Counted from the stretch's first letter, positions 26,711 to 35,794 are shown. The stretch: 64,000 nucleotides of DNA from Thermoplasmatales archaeon (GCA_026127925.1 JAJSLM010000001.1:186001-250000), one strand, 5' to 3'. Program-made: numbers and translations. Notes: generated by a model not told the origin, from the letters alone.

Positions 26711-27820
26711 TTGAATCTTTATGAATACATGGGTAAGGATATATTTCGGAGATATGGTATACCGGTACCGGACAGTTATGTCGTAGAAAAGGAATCCGAT
26801 TTAAGGAAATTTGAAAGGCCATCTGTTGTAAAATCACAGATACTACTTGGTGGCCGTGGCAAGTCAGGAGGAATAAAATTTGCAAAAAATCAGAAGGAGC
26901 TCGAAGATGGTGTTCACGAACTTCTTGGATCAAAAATCAGAGGACTATCCGTAACCAAAGTTCTGATAGAAGATATGCTCAACATCAAGCATGAATACTA
27001 TGTCAGCATATCACTGAACCGCTCGGAGAGATCTCCATTTATTATTGCTAGTTCGTCGGGAGGCGTAGAAATAGAATCTGTCCCGAAGGAAAAGATCTTC
27101 ACGCGAAAGATAGACCCTCTCTTGGGTTATTCGGACTATGTTGGGCGTGAGGCTGTAAAATTTATGGGTTTAGACTCGAAGCTCGGTCCTCAATTCAAGG
27201 CGATACTGTCGAAGCTTTTCACAGTTTTTAATGAGGAGGACTGTGAGCTTGTTGAGATCAATCCATTGGTGGAGACGGCAGATGGAAAGCTTATTGCAGC
27301 AGATGCAAAAGTTATCATGGACAGCGATTCTATGTTCAGGCACAAGGACATAAACGTCATCGACCCGGAGAAAACACCTCTAGAGCTGGAGGCACAGTCA
27401 AAGGGATATGCTTTCGTGGAACTCGACGGTGACATCGGTGTCATTGCAAACGGTGCCGGATTGACGATGGCAACAATGGATGCGTTAACTCTTCATAAGG
27501 GTAAACCAAGAAATTTCCTTGATCTTGGTGGCACGGATAGCGTTGACATTGTTGTTGAAGCCTTCGAACTGGTCCTGAAAGCTAATCCTAAATCAATACT
27601 TGTCAATATATTCGGTGGTGTAACAAAAGCTGATACCGTTGCCAACGGAATCGTTGCCGCAAAAGAAAAGTTCAACATCATGAAACCCATAGTTGTGCGA
27701 CTTAGCGGAGTACACGAGGATGAGGCCAGAGAGATACTTAAACGAAACGGAATTGAGCCATTTTCAATGATGATGCCTGCTATAGAGCAGGTAGTTAAGA
27801 GGACAGGTGAGATAGAATGA
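26711..27820 (+). CDS. sucC: Succinyl-CoA synthetase (ADP/GDP-forming) beta subunit
   Basis: Citric-acid-cycle step linking succinyl-CoA and nucleotide triphosphate. 369 residues. The ATP-grasp domain (VVKSQILLGGRGKSGG, VEINPLVETADGKLIAADAK) is followed by the CoA-ligase domain with GAGLTMATMD, FLDLGGT and NIFGGVTKAD. The start is a TTG at 26711 (LNLYEYMGKDIF) preceded by GGTGA at 26702-26706; homologues begin at the same place. Overlaps sucD by ATGA. Confidence 0.95.
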   Translation: MNLYEYMGKDIFRRYGIPVPDSYVVEKESDLRKFERPSVVKSQILLGGRGKSGGIKFAKNQKELEDGVHELLGSKIRGLSVTKVLIEDMLNIKHEYYVSISLNRSERSPFIIASSSGGVEIESVPKEKIFTRKIDPLLGYSDYVGREAVKFMGLDSKLGPQFKAILSKLFTVFNEEDCELVEINPLVETADGKLIAADAKVIMDSDSMFRHKDINVIDPEKTPLELEAQSKGYAFVELDGDIGVIANGAGLTMATMDALTLHKGKPRNFLDLGGTDSVDIVVEAFELVLKANPKSILVNIFGGVTKADTVANGIVAAKEKFNIMKPIVVRLSGVHEDEAREILKRNGIEPFSMMMPAIEQVVKRTGEIE

Positions 27821-28674
27821 GCGTTTTAGTCAATAAAGACACAAGGGTAATTGTACAGGGTATTACGGGTCATCAGGGTGCTTTTCATGCAGGGGAGATG
27901 TTAAAATTTGGAACCAAACTCGTAGGTGGCACGTCTCCAGGAAAAGGCGGAACTATGTTCCAGAATAATGTTCCAGTTTTCGATTCGGTATCTGATGCGA
28001 TGTCGCAGCACCCCGATGCTACCATGGTATCTGTTGCTGCCCCATTCGTTAAGGATGCTGCCTTTGAAGCAATAGATCAGGGGATAAAGATCGTCTACAT
28101 CCTGACCGAGCATGTCCCATTCCATGACACAATGGAGATCGTTCATGAAGCTTCTCACAGAGGGATCACAGTTCTTGGTCCTAACGGTCCAGGTATAACG
28201 GTTCCCGGACAGTGTAAGATAGGTATCATGCCAAACCAGATATTCCGGAGTGGCGATGTTGCCGTTGCATCAAGAAGCGGAACGCTAACGTACGAGATAG
28301 TTTATTCAATTACCCATGCCGGTTTTGGAGAGAGTGTTGTTATAGGTCTGGGTGGAGATCCTGTTGTAGGGCTAACCTTTGTTGATGTCCTGAAGATGTT
28401 TGAGAAGGATGAGGCTACAAAGAAAATTGTGCTAGTAGGAGAGATAGGCGGAAACAATGAAGAACGGGCAGCCGAGTATATAAAAGCACATGTGAGTAAA
28501 AAGGTTGTAGCGTATATCACGGGTAGGAGTGCGCCTCCAGGAAAGAGGATGGGGCATGCAGGAGCGATAATAGAGAAAGGCGTAGGCACAGCAGAATCAA
28601 AGATCAAAGCCTTCGAAAGTGCAGGTGTGCCGGTTGCAGAGTATCCTGTGAACGTCCCTGATCTTCTGAAGTGA
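27817..28674 (+). CDS. sucD: Succinyl-CoA synthetase alpha subunit
   Basis: 285 residues. The N-terminal CoA-binding Rossmann fold has VQGITGHQGAFH and GGTSPGKGGT; the phosphohistidine site is in GKRMGHAGAI (family GHAGA); GLGGDPVVGLTF and GPNGPGI are also family motifs. Forms the heterodimer with SucC, whose gene overlaps it by 4 bp. Six bases separate it from argF, so succinyl-CoA synthetase and ornithine carbamoyltransferase are probably co-transcribed. Confidence 0.96.
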   Translation: MSVLVNKDTRVIVQGITGHQGAFHAGEMLKFGTKLVGGTSPGKGGTMFQNNVPVFDSVSDAMSQHPDATMVSVAAPFVKDAAFEAIDQGIKIVYILTEHVPFHDTMEIVHEASHRGITVLGPNGPGITVPGQCKIGIMPNQIFRSGDVAVASRSGTLTYEIVYSITHAGFGESVVIGLGGDPVVGLTFVDVLKMFEKDEATKKIVLVGEIGGNNEERAAEYIKAHVSKKVVAYITGRSAPPGKRMGHAGAIIEKGVGTAESKIKAFESAGVPVAEYPVNVPDLLK

Positions 28675-28679
28675 TCTAA

Positions 28680-29594
28680 ATGATGAAAGATGTGCTTTCT
28701 GTACTGGACATGAAGGATGATCTGGGAGATCTTGTAGCCAAGTCTGTTAGGTTTAAGCGAGATCGTTATACACCTGTTGAAGGCATGCAGAACAAAGTTC
28801 TTGGCATGATTTTTGAAAAGCCTAGCACGAGGACAAGGACGTCTCTTGAGACTGCAATGGTACAGATGGGAGGTTATGCCATATACTTGAATCCTAATGA
28901 CATGCAGCTTGGGCGAGGAGAAACTGTGGAAGACACCGGCAAGGTCCTGTCGAGACTCGTTGATGTCATATCTTATAGGGCCTTTTCACATGAGAAAATG
29001 GTCGAACTCGCTCGTTCATCGTCCGTTCCGGTGATCAACGCTCTCGATGATCTTGAACACCCTCTGCAAATAGTGGCAGATTTCGCAACCATTCTTGAAA
29101 AGAAAGGAAGAACAAATAACTTAAAATTCAGTTATGTCGGGGACGGCAACAACATGAGTAATTCCCTTATCCTTGCTTCAGCTATCCTCGGAACTGACAT
29201 CTCCGTAGCCAGACCAAAAGGATATGGGCCAAATCAGAGTCTGCTTGATGCAGCTCTAAAGATTGCAAGGGAAACTAAGTCAAAGATAGAAATTCTCGAG
29301 GATCCAGTTAAAGCAGTTGAAGGTGCAGACGTAATATACACGGACGTTTGGGTCTCCATGGGCGAAGAAAAAGAGAGGGAGGCCAGGGAAAGGTTATTCA
29401 TGCCGTACCAGGTGAATTCTGATCTCTGCGAGCATGCAGATAAAAATTACATATTCATGCACTGCCTCCCGGCACACAGAGGTCTTGAGGTTTCGGCAGA
29501 GATAGCAGACGGGGTGCATAGCGTAATATTCGATGAAGCAGAATACAGGCTACATTCATCCAAAGCGGTGATAAGTTCCCTTTTATCAGTCTGA
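28680..29594 (+). CDS. argF: Ornithine carbamoyltransferase
   Basis: Makes citrulline from ornithine and carbamoyl phosphate for arginine synthesis, or catabolically in reverse. 304 residues. The carbamoyl-phosphate motif is STRTRTS (family SxRT); the HPLQ motif lies in EHPLQIVADFATI; the ornithine-side motif is MHCLPAHRG with the catalytic Cys. DVWVSMGEEKE is also typical. Tandem ATGs at 28680 and 28683. Downstream of sucCD with a 5 bp gap. Confidence 0.95.
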   Translation: MMKDVLSVLDMKDDLGDLVAKSVRFKRDRYTPVEGMQNKVLGMIFEKPSTRTRTSLETAMVQMGGYAIYLNPNDMQLGRGETVEDTGKVLSRLVDVISYRAFSHEKMVELARSSSVPVINALDDLEHPLQIVADFATILEKKGRTNNLKFSYVGDGNNMSNSLILASAILGTDISVARPKGYGPNQSLLDAALKIARETKSKIEILEDPVKAVEGADVIYTDVWVSMGEEKEREARERLFMPYQVNSDLCEHADKNYIFMHCLPAHRGLEVSAEIADGVHSVIFDEAEYRLHSSKAVISSLLSV

Positions 29595-29756
29595 TTCTGA
29601 TATTTTCCATTATTTTTTTTTAACATTCAGTTATAATATTATATGTTCAATGGAATAATTTATGGACCCAGTTCTAGCCGTCAAAAATGAATGAGATTTT
29701 TCACATTTGACCTTGCGTCACAAAAAGCTTTATCTAACATGAGAGAATGAAAGAGC

Positions 29757-30080
29757 ATGGTATTCCCAAAACGTGTCAGGGATTCTAAGGACATTAACAG
29801 CATCATAGAGGCACGTAGAAACTCAGATAATCTCAGGGATATACCCAATATTCTTGTACCTGTATGGCAACTCAAAATAAGGGAACGTTTTGGAATAAAT
29901 ATCGATCGCGAAGTCGCTGAATATATCGTTCTTGCAGCACACGAAAGAGGGACCTGGAGACGGCAAAGAGCGACAAGGAAGATTGAGAAACTTTTGATCT
30001 CTAGAGGTTTATCCAGAGAGGAATCAGCATCCGAGGCAAGATTGATTATTGACCTCGCTATCGGCAACCCAGAAAAATAA
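29757..30080 (+). CDS. Small basic helical protein of unknown function
   Basis: 107 residues, ATG 29757, highly charged (many Arg) and helical, with no known motif. Two stretches stand out: GTWRRQRATRKIEKLLISRG and REESASEARLIIDLAI. The charge suggests nucleic-acid or ribosome binding. It ends 3 bp before the METTL5-like methyltransferase, so it may work with that RNA enzyme. An overlapping antisense ORF at 29681-30067 is rejected as a shadow. Confidence 0.62.
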   Translation: MVFPKRVRDSKDINSIIEARRNSDNLRDIPNILVPVWQLKIRERFGINIDREVAEYIVLAAHERGTWRRQRATRKIEKLLISRGLSREESASEARLIIDLAIGNPEK

Positions 30081-30083
30081 ATT

Positions 30084-30692
30084 ATGCAGGAAATAAGATC
30101 AAAGAAAGAGCTTGAAATATTTCTTCAGAAGCTAAAGGGGAATAGGGCTTATCGCATTGACCTTGAACAGTACCCAACTGATACGATCGTCGCTTCCAAC
30201 ATTTTGAACACCGCGTATCTGGATGGGAACATTGAAGAAAAGATGGTTGCTGATCTTGGATCTGGAAATGGGATTTTTGCTGTCGGAGCTGCTCTGTTAG
30301 GAGCTAAGAAAGTATATGCAGTTGAATCGGATCCAACTCTGGTTGAAGTCTTGAAGGAAAATGCGAAAGGATTGAATATAGAAATATTGAATGAAGATGT
30401 CTCAAAATTTAATTCACCAGTAGATACGGTAATAATGAACCCGCCATTCGGATCAGTGATGACGCATTCCGATAGAAAATTCCTAAAAAAAGCGGTTGAA
30501 TCGGCTGGAGTGATCTATTCAATTCACAACTCTAAGTCTTCGGAATACGTGGAAAAATTCTATAAGGCACATGGTGAGATAATTAGAAAATACAAGACAG
30601 CAATAACTGTTCCAAGGATTTACAAACATCACACAATGGATCGGGCAAAAGTAGACTGTGTTGTCTTTACCTTAACGGTGGATCATCCATAG
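30084..30692 (+). CDS. METTL5-like RNA N6-adenine methyltransferase
   Basis: 202 residues. Rossmann-fold methyltransferase: the SAM site is DLGSGNGIFAVGAALLGAKK (residues ~55-75, partial), the acidic strand end is VESD, and the catalytic motif NPPF lies in VIMNPPFGSVMTHSD. This arrangement, with the adjacent conserved DRKFL, identifies the archaeal METTL5 relatives, which methylate adenine in small-subunit rRNA. The exact target in this organism is inferred. Probably co-transcribed with the preceding small basic protein. Confidence 0.85.
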   Translation: MQEIRSKKELEIFLQKLKGNRAYRIDLEQYPTDTIVASNILNTAYLDGNIEEKMVADLGSGNGIFAVGAALLGAKKVYAVESDPTLVEVLKENAKGLNIEILNEDVSKFNSPVDTVIMNPPFGSVMTHSDRKFLKKAVESAGVIYSIHNSKSSEYVEKFYKAHGEIIRKYKTAITVPRIYKHHTMDRAKVDCVVFTLTVDHP

Positions 30693-30751
30693 ATTTTTGC
30701 GTGAGGTGAGCAGAAATAATAATTAGTTTCTGATCAATTAGGGGCAAGCAT

Positions 30752-30824
30752 GGCCGGGGTGGGGTAGTGGGTATCCTTGGGGACTGTGGATCCCCGGACC
30801 CGGGTTCAATTCCCGGACCCGGCC
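30752..30824 (+). tRNA. tRNA-His (anticodon GTG)
   Basis: The anticodon arm GGGGA-CTGTGGA-TCCCC gives anticodon GTG. The T arm is CCGGG-TTCAATT-CCCGG. The histidine identity pair is encoded: G at -1 (30752) opposite discriminator C73 (30824). Acceptor pairs 1-6 are Watson-Crick, but position 7 is G59 facing A17 of the 3' strand (30759/30817), a G-A mismatch. No intron and no encoded CCA. Confidence 0.94.
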
Positions 30825-30979
30825 TATAAACAATATTTATTCAGTTTTCATAAGTTATCAATTTAAGAACGGTAAAATTTGAATGAGAACTCAGGGGAAA
30901 ATTAATCAATCTCCGGGTTTCTCAGATCATTTTATATGTCTTTATCAAAATTTTTCTGCATAGAAATAAAACTGGTAAA

Positions 30980-31195
30980 TTATTTTGGAACGATGCGAAC
31001 TACGTTACTGCCCCGGACTATAACAGTTCCAAGTTTCTTTGTGGATTCTTCGCCTGCCTCTTCCACCTCATCTAGAACCATATTCATATAGTCATCATAC
31101 CCTGTCAGGACACCATCCAGAACTCTATTGTCCTTCAGTAGTAACGCAACGTGCTTGTTCAAATTTTCTTCCAGAACCTTCATTGGCATTATCAT
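30980..31195 (-). CDS. Sm-like archaeal RNA-binding protein (Lsm)
   Basis: 71 residues with the Sm1 motif (KHVALLLKDNRVLDGVLTGYD then DYMNMVLDE, residues ~14-42) and Sm2 motif (GTVIVRGSNVVRIVP). Forms a ring that binds U-rich RNA. The start at 31195 is supported by GAGGT overlapping the stop of the upstream small gene. Last gene of an operon with Csl4, consistent with a role in RNA processing. Confidence 0.95.
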   Translation of the reverse strand: MIMPMKVLEENLNKHVALLLKDNRVLDGVLTGYDDYMNMVLDEVEEAGEESTKKLGTVIVRGSNVVRIVPK

Positions 31196-31206
31196 TTATT
31201 CAGACC

Positions 31207-31365
31207 TCAATTGTAATCGTCCATGTCTTGGTTATCGTCCCTGCTCATTATAACTTGGATTAATCCTCTAAGAACCTCTTTCATGTCATTCAGTTCTTTC
31301 CTCATGGAGTCAACTTCGTTTGATAATTTCTCCACGTCCTTTATCCTGTTAACATCATTTTTCAT
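31207..31365 (-). CDS. 52-residue coiled-coil protein between csl4 and lsm
   Basis: A short gene: ATG at 31365 overlaps the csl4 stop (ATGA), and TGA lies at 31209-31207. The 52-residue product begins MKNDVNRIKDVEKL and has heptad-like hydrophobics (VEKLSNEVDSMRKELNDMK) ending in a very acidic tail (SRDDNQDMDDYN). A GGTG ribosome site precedes it, and the lsm ribosome site overlaps its end. Tight placement between two exosome/RNA-binding genes argues that it is real and possibly an adaptor or oligomerisation partner. Function unknown. Confidence 0.7.
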   Translation of the reverse strand: MKNDVNRIKDVEKLSNEVDSMRKELNDMKEVLRGLIQVIMSRDDNQDMDDYN

Positions 31366-31940
31366 CTCACTACACCTTCTGGCACGATATCCCCGTAGTC
31401 CTCGGCTACTCTTCTAGATTCCGTTCTTTCACAGTTTGGGCAAAATAGCACGGAGCCCTTCCGTATCATGGTTGTCCTGCATTTCGGGCATATTGTTTTA
31501 AGCACTCCGAGATTCTTACCGAGCAACCCTATCTTCAATTCCGATTTATAGATTCCTATGACTTTTCCTCTTACAAGGTCGCCGATCATCATTCCGGAAT
31601 CCCTGTCGCTTTCCTTCTGTCTTGGAAGATCGGCACGCCCTATGGCAACGTATTCCACTAGATTATGATCCTTATCGACCATTACGGACACCTCGATAAC
31701 CGCTCTCCCCCTCTCAACTTCTACAACCCTTCCATACACGATGGCACCAACAAAAATCTTCGGTTTGGTCTTTATCGATAAAACTGAAACTGTGAGATCT
31801 CTTTCGCTAATGTCGAGAAATCCGTAAATGAGCGAGATAATCTTGCCATGATCTTCATAGGTATTCCTTCCCGGAACGTACTCTTCTGTAGTAGCTATTT
31901 CTTCACCGGGTATCACTATTTTTCTTTCTTTTTTATCCAT
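31362..31940 (-). CDS. csl4: Exosome RNA-binding subunit Csl4
   Basis: Cap subunit of the archaeal RNA exosome. 192 residues from ATG 31940 (a TTG at 31949 is the longer alternative). N-terminal domain with VIPGEEIATTEEYVPG, a central S1 domain (VGAIVYGRVVEVERGRAVIE), and a C-terminal zinc ribbon CPKCRTTMIRKGSVLFCPNC. The layout and spacing are exactly those of archaeal Csl4. It is followed by the 52-residue gene and lsm with overlapping or short junctions. Confidence 0.94.
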   Translation of the reverse strand: MDKKERKIVIPGEEIATTEEYVPGRNTYEDHGKIISLIYGFLDISERDLTVSVLSIKTKPKIFVGAIVYGRVVEVERGRAVIEVSVMVDKDHNLVEYVAIGRADLPRQKESDRDSGMMIGDLVRGKVIGIYKSELKIGLLGKNLGVLKTICPKCRTTMIRKGSVLFCPNCERTESRRVAEDYGDIVPEGVVR

Positions 31941-32095
31941 CTTGATCAATCTTAAAATTTATGAGATAAAGAGCAAAGTAAAACCATTCTAATTAAACTT
32001 TCTTTATGTTTTCGGTGATCAAAGATGATCATTATTATTCTTTTTTGCGCATTAACCAACGGAGCGGAGAGAGCCAAAACAAATCCCAATTGTGA

Positions 32096-33382
32096 TTATC
32101 CTCTTACAGCCTTGAGTAACTTTTCTATTGAGATTTGAGACTGCTCGCCCGTTTTAAGGGTCCTTAACGTTACATCTCCAGACCTTATGTCTTTCTCGCC
32201 AATTATAACCGCATAGTCACAGTTATTTGATGAAGCATTCTTCAACTGAGCCGAAAGGCTCCTACCGTTCAGGTCCGATATTGCAGAGGCGCCTGAATCT
32301 CTTAGCTCCATAGTAAGATCTATGCAACGATCCGCCAGTTTTTTCGTAGTACAGCAGACGGCGTACCTTTTTCTTTTCGGTTCGGATTTCCATTTGCCTG
32401 TTCTTTTCATGAGAATCTCAAGCACAGCATCGCCCATTCCGAATCCTACGGCAGGGATGCTTTGTTCAGACAAAAGATTTGAAAGGTTATCATATCGCCC
32501 GCCTCCAAAGATAGCTCTTAATTCTCCTTTCTTATCGAAGCCTTCAAAGACGATACCGGTATAATAACCGAGACCCCTGACTGTGGAAAGACTCACAACA
32601 ATTCTTGTACTTGTATACTTTTTAATCAAGGCGTAGGTATCTTCCAGGCGATTAACATTCTCCACGGTTTTATCATCCATGAAGATCAGTGAAGAGAGAA
32701 AGTCCATAAGATCGGGTGGATTCAGGTTTTTCTCTAGGAGCTTAATTACCGATTCAGCTTGCTCGTCATCTATTCCCTGATCACTAAGCTCCGATAGAAG
32801 GGTATCATTTTCCACCTTCCCGTAATGGTCTATGATAGAAAGAGTAGCTGGAGCGTTTGAGATTCCGAGGCTACTCAGTATATTATTCATCAAATTCCGG
32901 TCATTTAGCCTGATCTCGTATTCCTCATTCAGGCCAAGATCATCAAGGATATTTGCCGCGAGCCCAATGATTTCTGCATCTGCGTAAATAGAATCAGAAC
33001 CGAAAATATCCGCATTAAACTGTACGTGCTCTCGTAGCCTTCCAGATTGTGGTTCTTCATATCTCCACAGTTTTGGCATACTGTACCATCTTACGGGCTT
33101 AGAGATCTCTTTCCTGGAGGTAAGTAACCTGACCGTGGATGGAGTTGCCTCTGGGATCAGTGTTACTTCCCTTCCACCCTTGTCTTTGAATGAAAAAGTC
33201 TGTTTTACCAACTCGTCTCCGGACTTTATCCTGAACAGATCAAGTGGTTCTACGCTTGGGTACTCGATAGGCGCAAAACCGAATCTTGAGGCCACATCCT
33301 CCATCTTACTGAATAATTCAAGCCTTACCTGTGCATCTTCCGGAAATATGTCTCTGAAACCTTTAAGGTGCTCGAATCCCAT
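32096..33382 (-). CDS. hisS: Histidyl-tRNA synthetase
   Basis: Charges tRNA-His; class II synthetase. 428 residues. Motif 1 region FAPIEYPSVEPLDLF, motif 2 RWYSMPKLWRYEEPQSGR, the histidine-specific LSTVRGLGYYTGIVFE, and motif 3 in AVGFGMGDAVLEIL (arginine replaced as usual in HisRS), then the anticodon-binding domain from ~330 on. The substrate tRNA-His gene lies 1.3 kb away on the opposite strand. ATG 33382 fits the family start. Confidence 0.96.
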   Translation of the reverse strand: MGFEHLKGFRDIFPEDAQVRLELFSKMEDVASRFGFAPIEYPSVEPLDLFRIKSGDELVKQTFSFKDKGGREVTLIPEATPSTVRLLTSRKEISKPVRWYSMPKLWRYEEPQSGRLREHVQFNADIFGSDSIYADAEIIGLAANILDDLGLNEEYEIRLNDRNLMNNILSSLGISNAPATLSIIDHYGKVENDTLLSELSDQGIDDEQAESVIKLLEKNLNPPDLMDFLSSLIFMDDKTVENVNRLEDTYALIKKYTSTRIVVSLSTVRGLGYYTGIVFEGFDKKGELRAIFGGGRYDNLSNLLSEQSIPAVGFGMGDAVLEILMKRTGKWKSEPKRKRYAVCCTTKKLADRCIDLTMELRDSGASAISDLNGRSLSAQLKNASSNNCDYAVIIGEKDIRSGDVTLRTLKTGEQSQISIEKLLKAVRG

Positions 33383-33449
33383 TGGGGGATAAATGGAGAA
33401 TCAAATATAAACAGTCCTATTCTCGTAAGAGATAGGCTGACTATCTCTT

Positions 33450-34736
33450 TCATTTATTCTCAAGGATTAGGCGATAGAGCCTTTTGAAGTATCTTGAGAG
33501 AGAAAAATGAGAATATGTTCCAAGCGTGTTGTGTACCTGAATCCCATCCTCACCAGATATCCCCCTCCCCAGTATATTTGTTAAGACTTTTTCAGAATCA
33601 TCGGAAATGGTACTGTAATGGAACTCATGGCCGTAAACCAGATCACCTTTCCTGAACAGAATCGAGGATTTCTTGCTTTTAAGTTTTGTATAGCCCAAAG
33701 TTAGCTTGGAATTCTTGTTAACTTTGCCATCGAAGACACCAACCATCCTTAGGTTCCCTTTGTCTGTAACCATCTCCTTCTCAAGGTACATCAGGCCTCC
33801 ACATTCAGCAAGAATTGGCTTTCCTGATTCAGAATGGTTTTTTAGAAACTCCGAAACCTTGTTATTGCTCGATAGTTCATCTGCGTAGAGTTCTGGGTAC
33901 CCCCCGCCGAGGTACACAAAGTCAGGGTCATCAGGTGATTCACCCTTCAGTGGTGAAAAGTACTGTACCTTGCCAAGTTCCTCAAGCTTGAAAAGAGAAT
34001 CAGAATAATAAAAATTAAAAGCCTTATCAAGTGCCACGGCTATTTTAAGATCATTCCGTTGCAATGCATGCGAGTCTGAGTTCACTTTCGCCTTTCTGGA
34101 TTTTATTGTTCCTGCTTTCTCTATAAAGGAAAAATCTATATTTCTTGAGATTTTTTCTGCCATGCCTCTCAAATTTTCAATCTCAAGGGACGTGTACAAG
34201 CCAAGATGTCTTTGAGGAATAGAATATTCTTTATCGTTAGGGATGGCCCCTATTATTCTAGCGCCGTGTTTTTTAAACTCTCTGGATACCATCTCTAAGT
34301 GTTTGTCCGAACTGTATTTATTCAGTATAACACCTATGTTCGATTTATGGATGAAACCACTAGCAATGTAATAAGCTGATTCTGCAAGCTTACTGATGTC
34401 CACGACAAGTATATACGGGATCTTCAGCTTTTCAAAATAATAATGGGTGCTAAGATCTATCTGTGTGCCGGAATCATACATACCCATTACGCCCTCAACC
34501 ACTGCATAGTCGAAATTATTGGCCAGAGACGGAAGTATATTAACGTAGTTCCTGCCTTGGATCCATCGGTCCATATTCCAGGTTCTATTTCCTGTCAATT
34601 TTGAAGATATCCCGCCGTCTATGTAGTCCGGGCCTATTTTTACGCCGGTAGAATTCTTCAGTTTGCTCAGAATCGCTAACGTTACTGTTGTTTTTCCAGA
34701 ATCCGTAGATGGAGCCGTGATCCCTACTACTCTCAT
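33450..34736 (-). CDS. cbiA: Cobyrinate a,c-diamide synthase
   Basis: Amidates cobyrinate side chains a and c in cobalamin biosynthesis. 428 residues. The N-terminal P-loop domain starts MRVVGITAPSTDSGKTTVT and has VKIGPDYIDGG and VEGVMGMYD; the C-terminal class I glutaminase-like domain carries YLGGGYPELYA and the nucleophile in LAECGGLMYL. All are CbiA-typical. No other cobalamin genes adjoin, so it may serve salvage or a scattered pathway. Cofactor F430/CfbB-type amidation is the main alternative for this family. Confidence 0.92.
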   Translation of the reverse strand: MRVVGITAPSTDSGKTTVTLAILSKLKNSTGVKIGPDYIDGGISSKLTGNRTWNMDRWIQGRNYVNILPSLANNFDYAVVEGVMGMYDSGTQIDLSTHYYFEKLKIPYILVVDISKLAESAYYIASGFIHKSNIGVILNKYSSDKHLEMVSREFKKHGARIIGAIPNDKEYSIPQRHLGLYTSLEIENLRGMAEKISRNIDFSFIEKAGTIKSRKAKVNSDSHALQRNDLKIAVALDKAFNFYYSDSLFKLEELGKVQYFSPLKGESPDDPDFVYLGGGYPELYADELSSNNKVSEFLKNHSESGKPILAECGGLMYLEKEMVTDKGNLRMVGVFDGKVNKNSKLTLGYTKLKSKKSSILFRKGDLVYGHEFHYSTISDDSEKVLTNILGRGISGEDGIQVHNTLGTYSHFSLSRYFKRLYRLILENK

Positions 34737-34907
34737 TATGTGCCGGATAACAGTTTTAATTAAATCTTTATTCTTTCTAGTTTCAATTCCTAATTGTCAA
34801 CTTAGCTGTTATGTGCTGCTCTTCGAATGCAGATCTTGAATAGCCAGTGAATCACCAAAGAAAGAAATAGCGAATATTTTTATTAACTTCACTATAGCCC
34901 AGTTAAG

Positions 34908-34991
34908 ATGATTTACAAACAAGTTAAGAGCGTAAACGGTTGCAGTTGCTTGGATTCTTTCAACGTGGCAAAGGAAAGGCGATCAGAGTAA
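34908..34991 (+). CDS. Possible 27-residue leader ORF
   Basis: ATG 34908 to TAA 34989-34991, whose last base starts the next gene (TAATG). The peptide begins MIYKQVKSVNGCSCLDS and contains a CSC pair. A TATA-like GAATATTTTTATT at 34872-34884 predicts transcription start near 34900, so this would be the first and nearly leaderless start codon of the message. It could couple or regulate translation of the zinc-ribbon membrane protein. Chance ORFs of this length are common. Confidence 0.3.
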   Translation: MIYKQVKSVNGCSCLDSFNVAKERRSE

Positions 34992-35794
34992 TGACAAAGA
35001 AGTGCCCCATTTGTGGTTTTGAAAATCTAGATGATGCTAAGTTTTGCTCTTCTTGTGGTTATTCCTTCTCATCTGAAAGTTCTTCCAGCGGTCCGGCAGT
35101 TTCTGTCGCTTCTACAAATCAGGATACGGCTGGAAAGAGTAGATTGTCCAGAGCATTTGACCTGTTCATGAAGAACCTCGCAATTGTGATTCCTTCAGTT
35201 GTATTGCTCGTAGTGGAAATTATACTGATGGTGATCCTTGGAGCATTGGCAATGTCGTTCTTTCTGTTCTCTGGGTATTCGATCACTTCTTTTACAGCAG
35301 CATCCATCCTCGCTCATGTAATCAGTGCAATTGTATCGGTTGTAATAGCGGTGCTTTATTTCCTGACTTTACACGCTACAATGTACGGTGCTAGGGAAGT
35401 AATCCATAATAGAAACGTAAACTTGAATTCAACCTTCGAAAGGGCCATTCCCACTTTTCACGACCTTCTAAAACCTGTAATTTTAATCATAATTATCGGT
35501 GCGTTGCTCGGCTATGTCGACGAGTTCCTTTCGATATTGGTCGTTGGTGTTCTCAGCGTTCCAATATATGTAATGTCAGCCTCCATGATCCTGGGGAAAT
35601 CTAAGGGATTCTCTGAATCCATTAACTGGTTTATTGAATTGTTCAATAAGGATGGCTCAAGTGCTATCGTAATCCTTCTTGGATCACTGTTCAGTATTGT
35701 TCCGGTTCTCAACATTTTTGCAATTCCGTATACAGCTGAACTCACCTATATTTCTGTGGACGAAGTTACGGTGCCACAATCAAAGTCGGTTTAA
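34991..35794 (+). CDS. Zinc-ribbon membrane protein, unknown function
   Basis: 267 residues from ATG 34991. The N-terminal zinc ribbon KKCPICGFENLDDAKFCSSC (residues 3-22) is followed by a Ser-rich linker and about five to six membrane helices (residues ~65-260). This architecture, a cytosolic zinc ribbon followed by a multi-pass membrane domain, is common in archaea and bacteria without a fixed role. I prefer this start to the upstream in-frame TTG 34940 because zinc-ribbon proteins of this type begin right at the first CxxC. Confidence 0.8.
   Translation: MTKKCPICGFENLDDAKFCSSCGYSFSSESSSSGPAVSVASTNQDTAGKSRLSRAFDLFMKNLAIVIPSVVLLVVEIILMVILGALAMSFFLFSGYSITSFTAASILAHVISAIVSVVIAVLYFLTLHATMYGAREVIHNRNVNLNSTFERAIPTFHDLLKPVILIIIIGALLGYVDEFLSILVVGVLSVPIYVMSASMILGKSKGFSESINWFIELFNKDGSSAIVILLGSLFSIVPVLNIFAIPYTAELTYISVDEVTVPQSKSV

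Noticed and set aside
29681-30067. 128-codon minus-strand ORF antisense to the small basic protein
   Set aside because: The plus-strand frame is spaced 3 bp before the methyltransferase and has gene-like charge pattern; the antisense product is hydrophobic filler.
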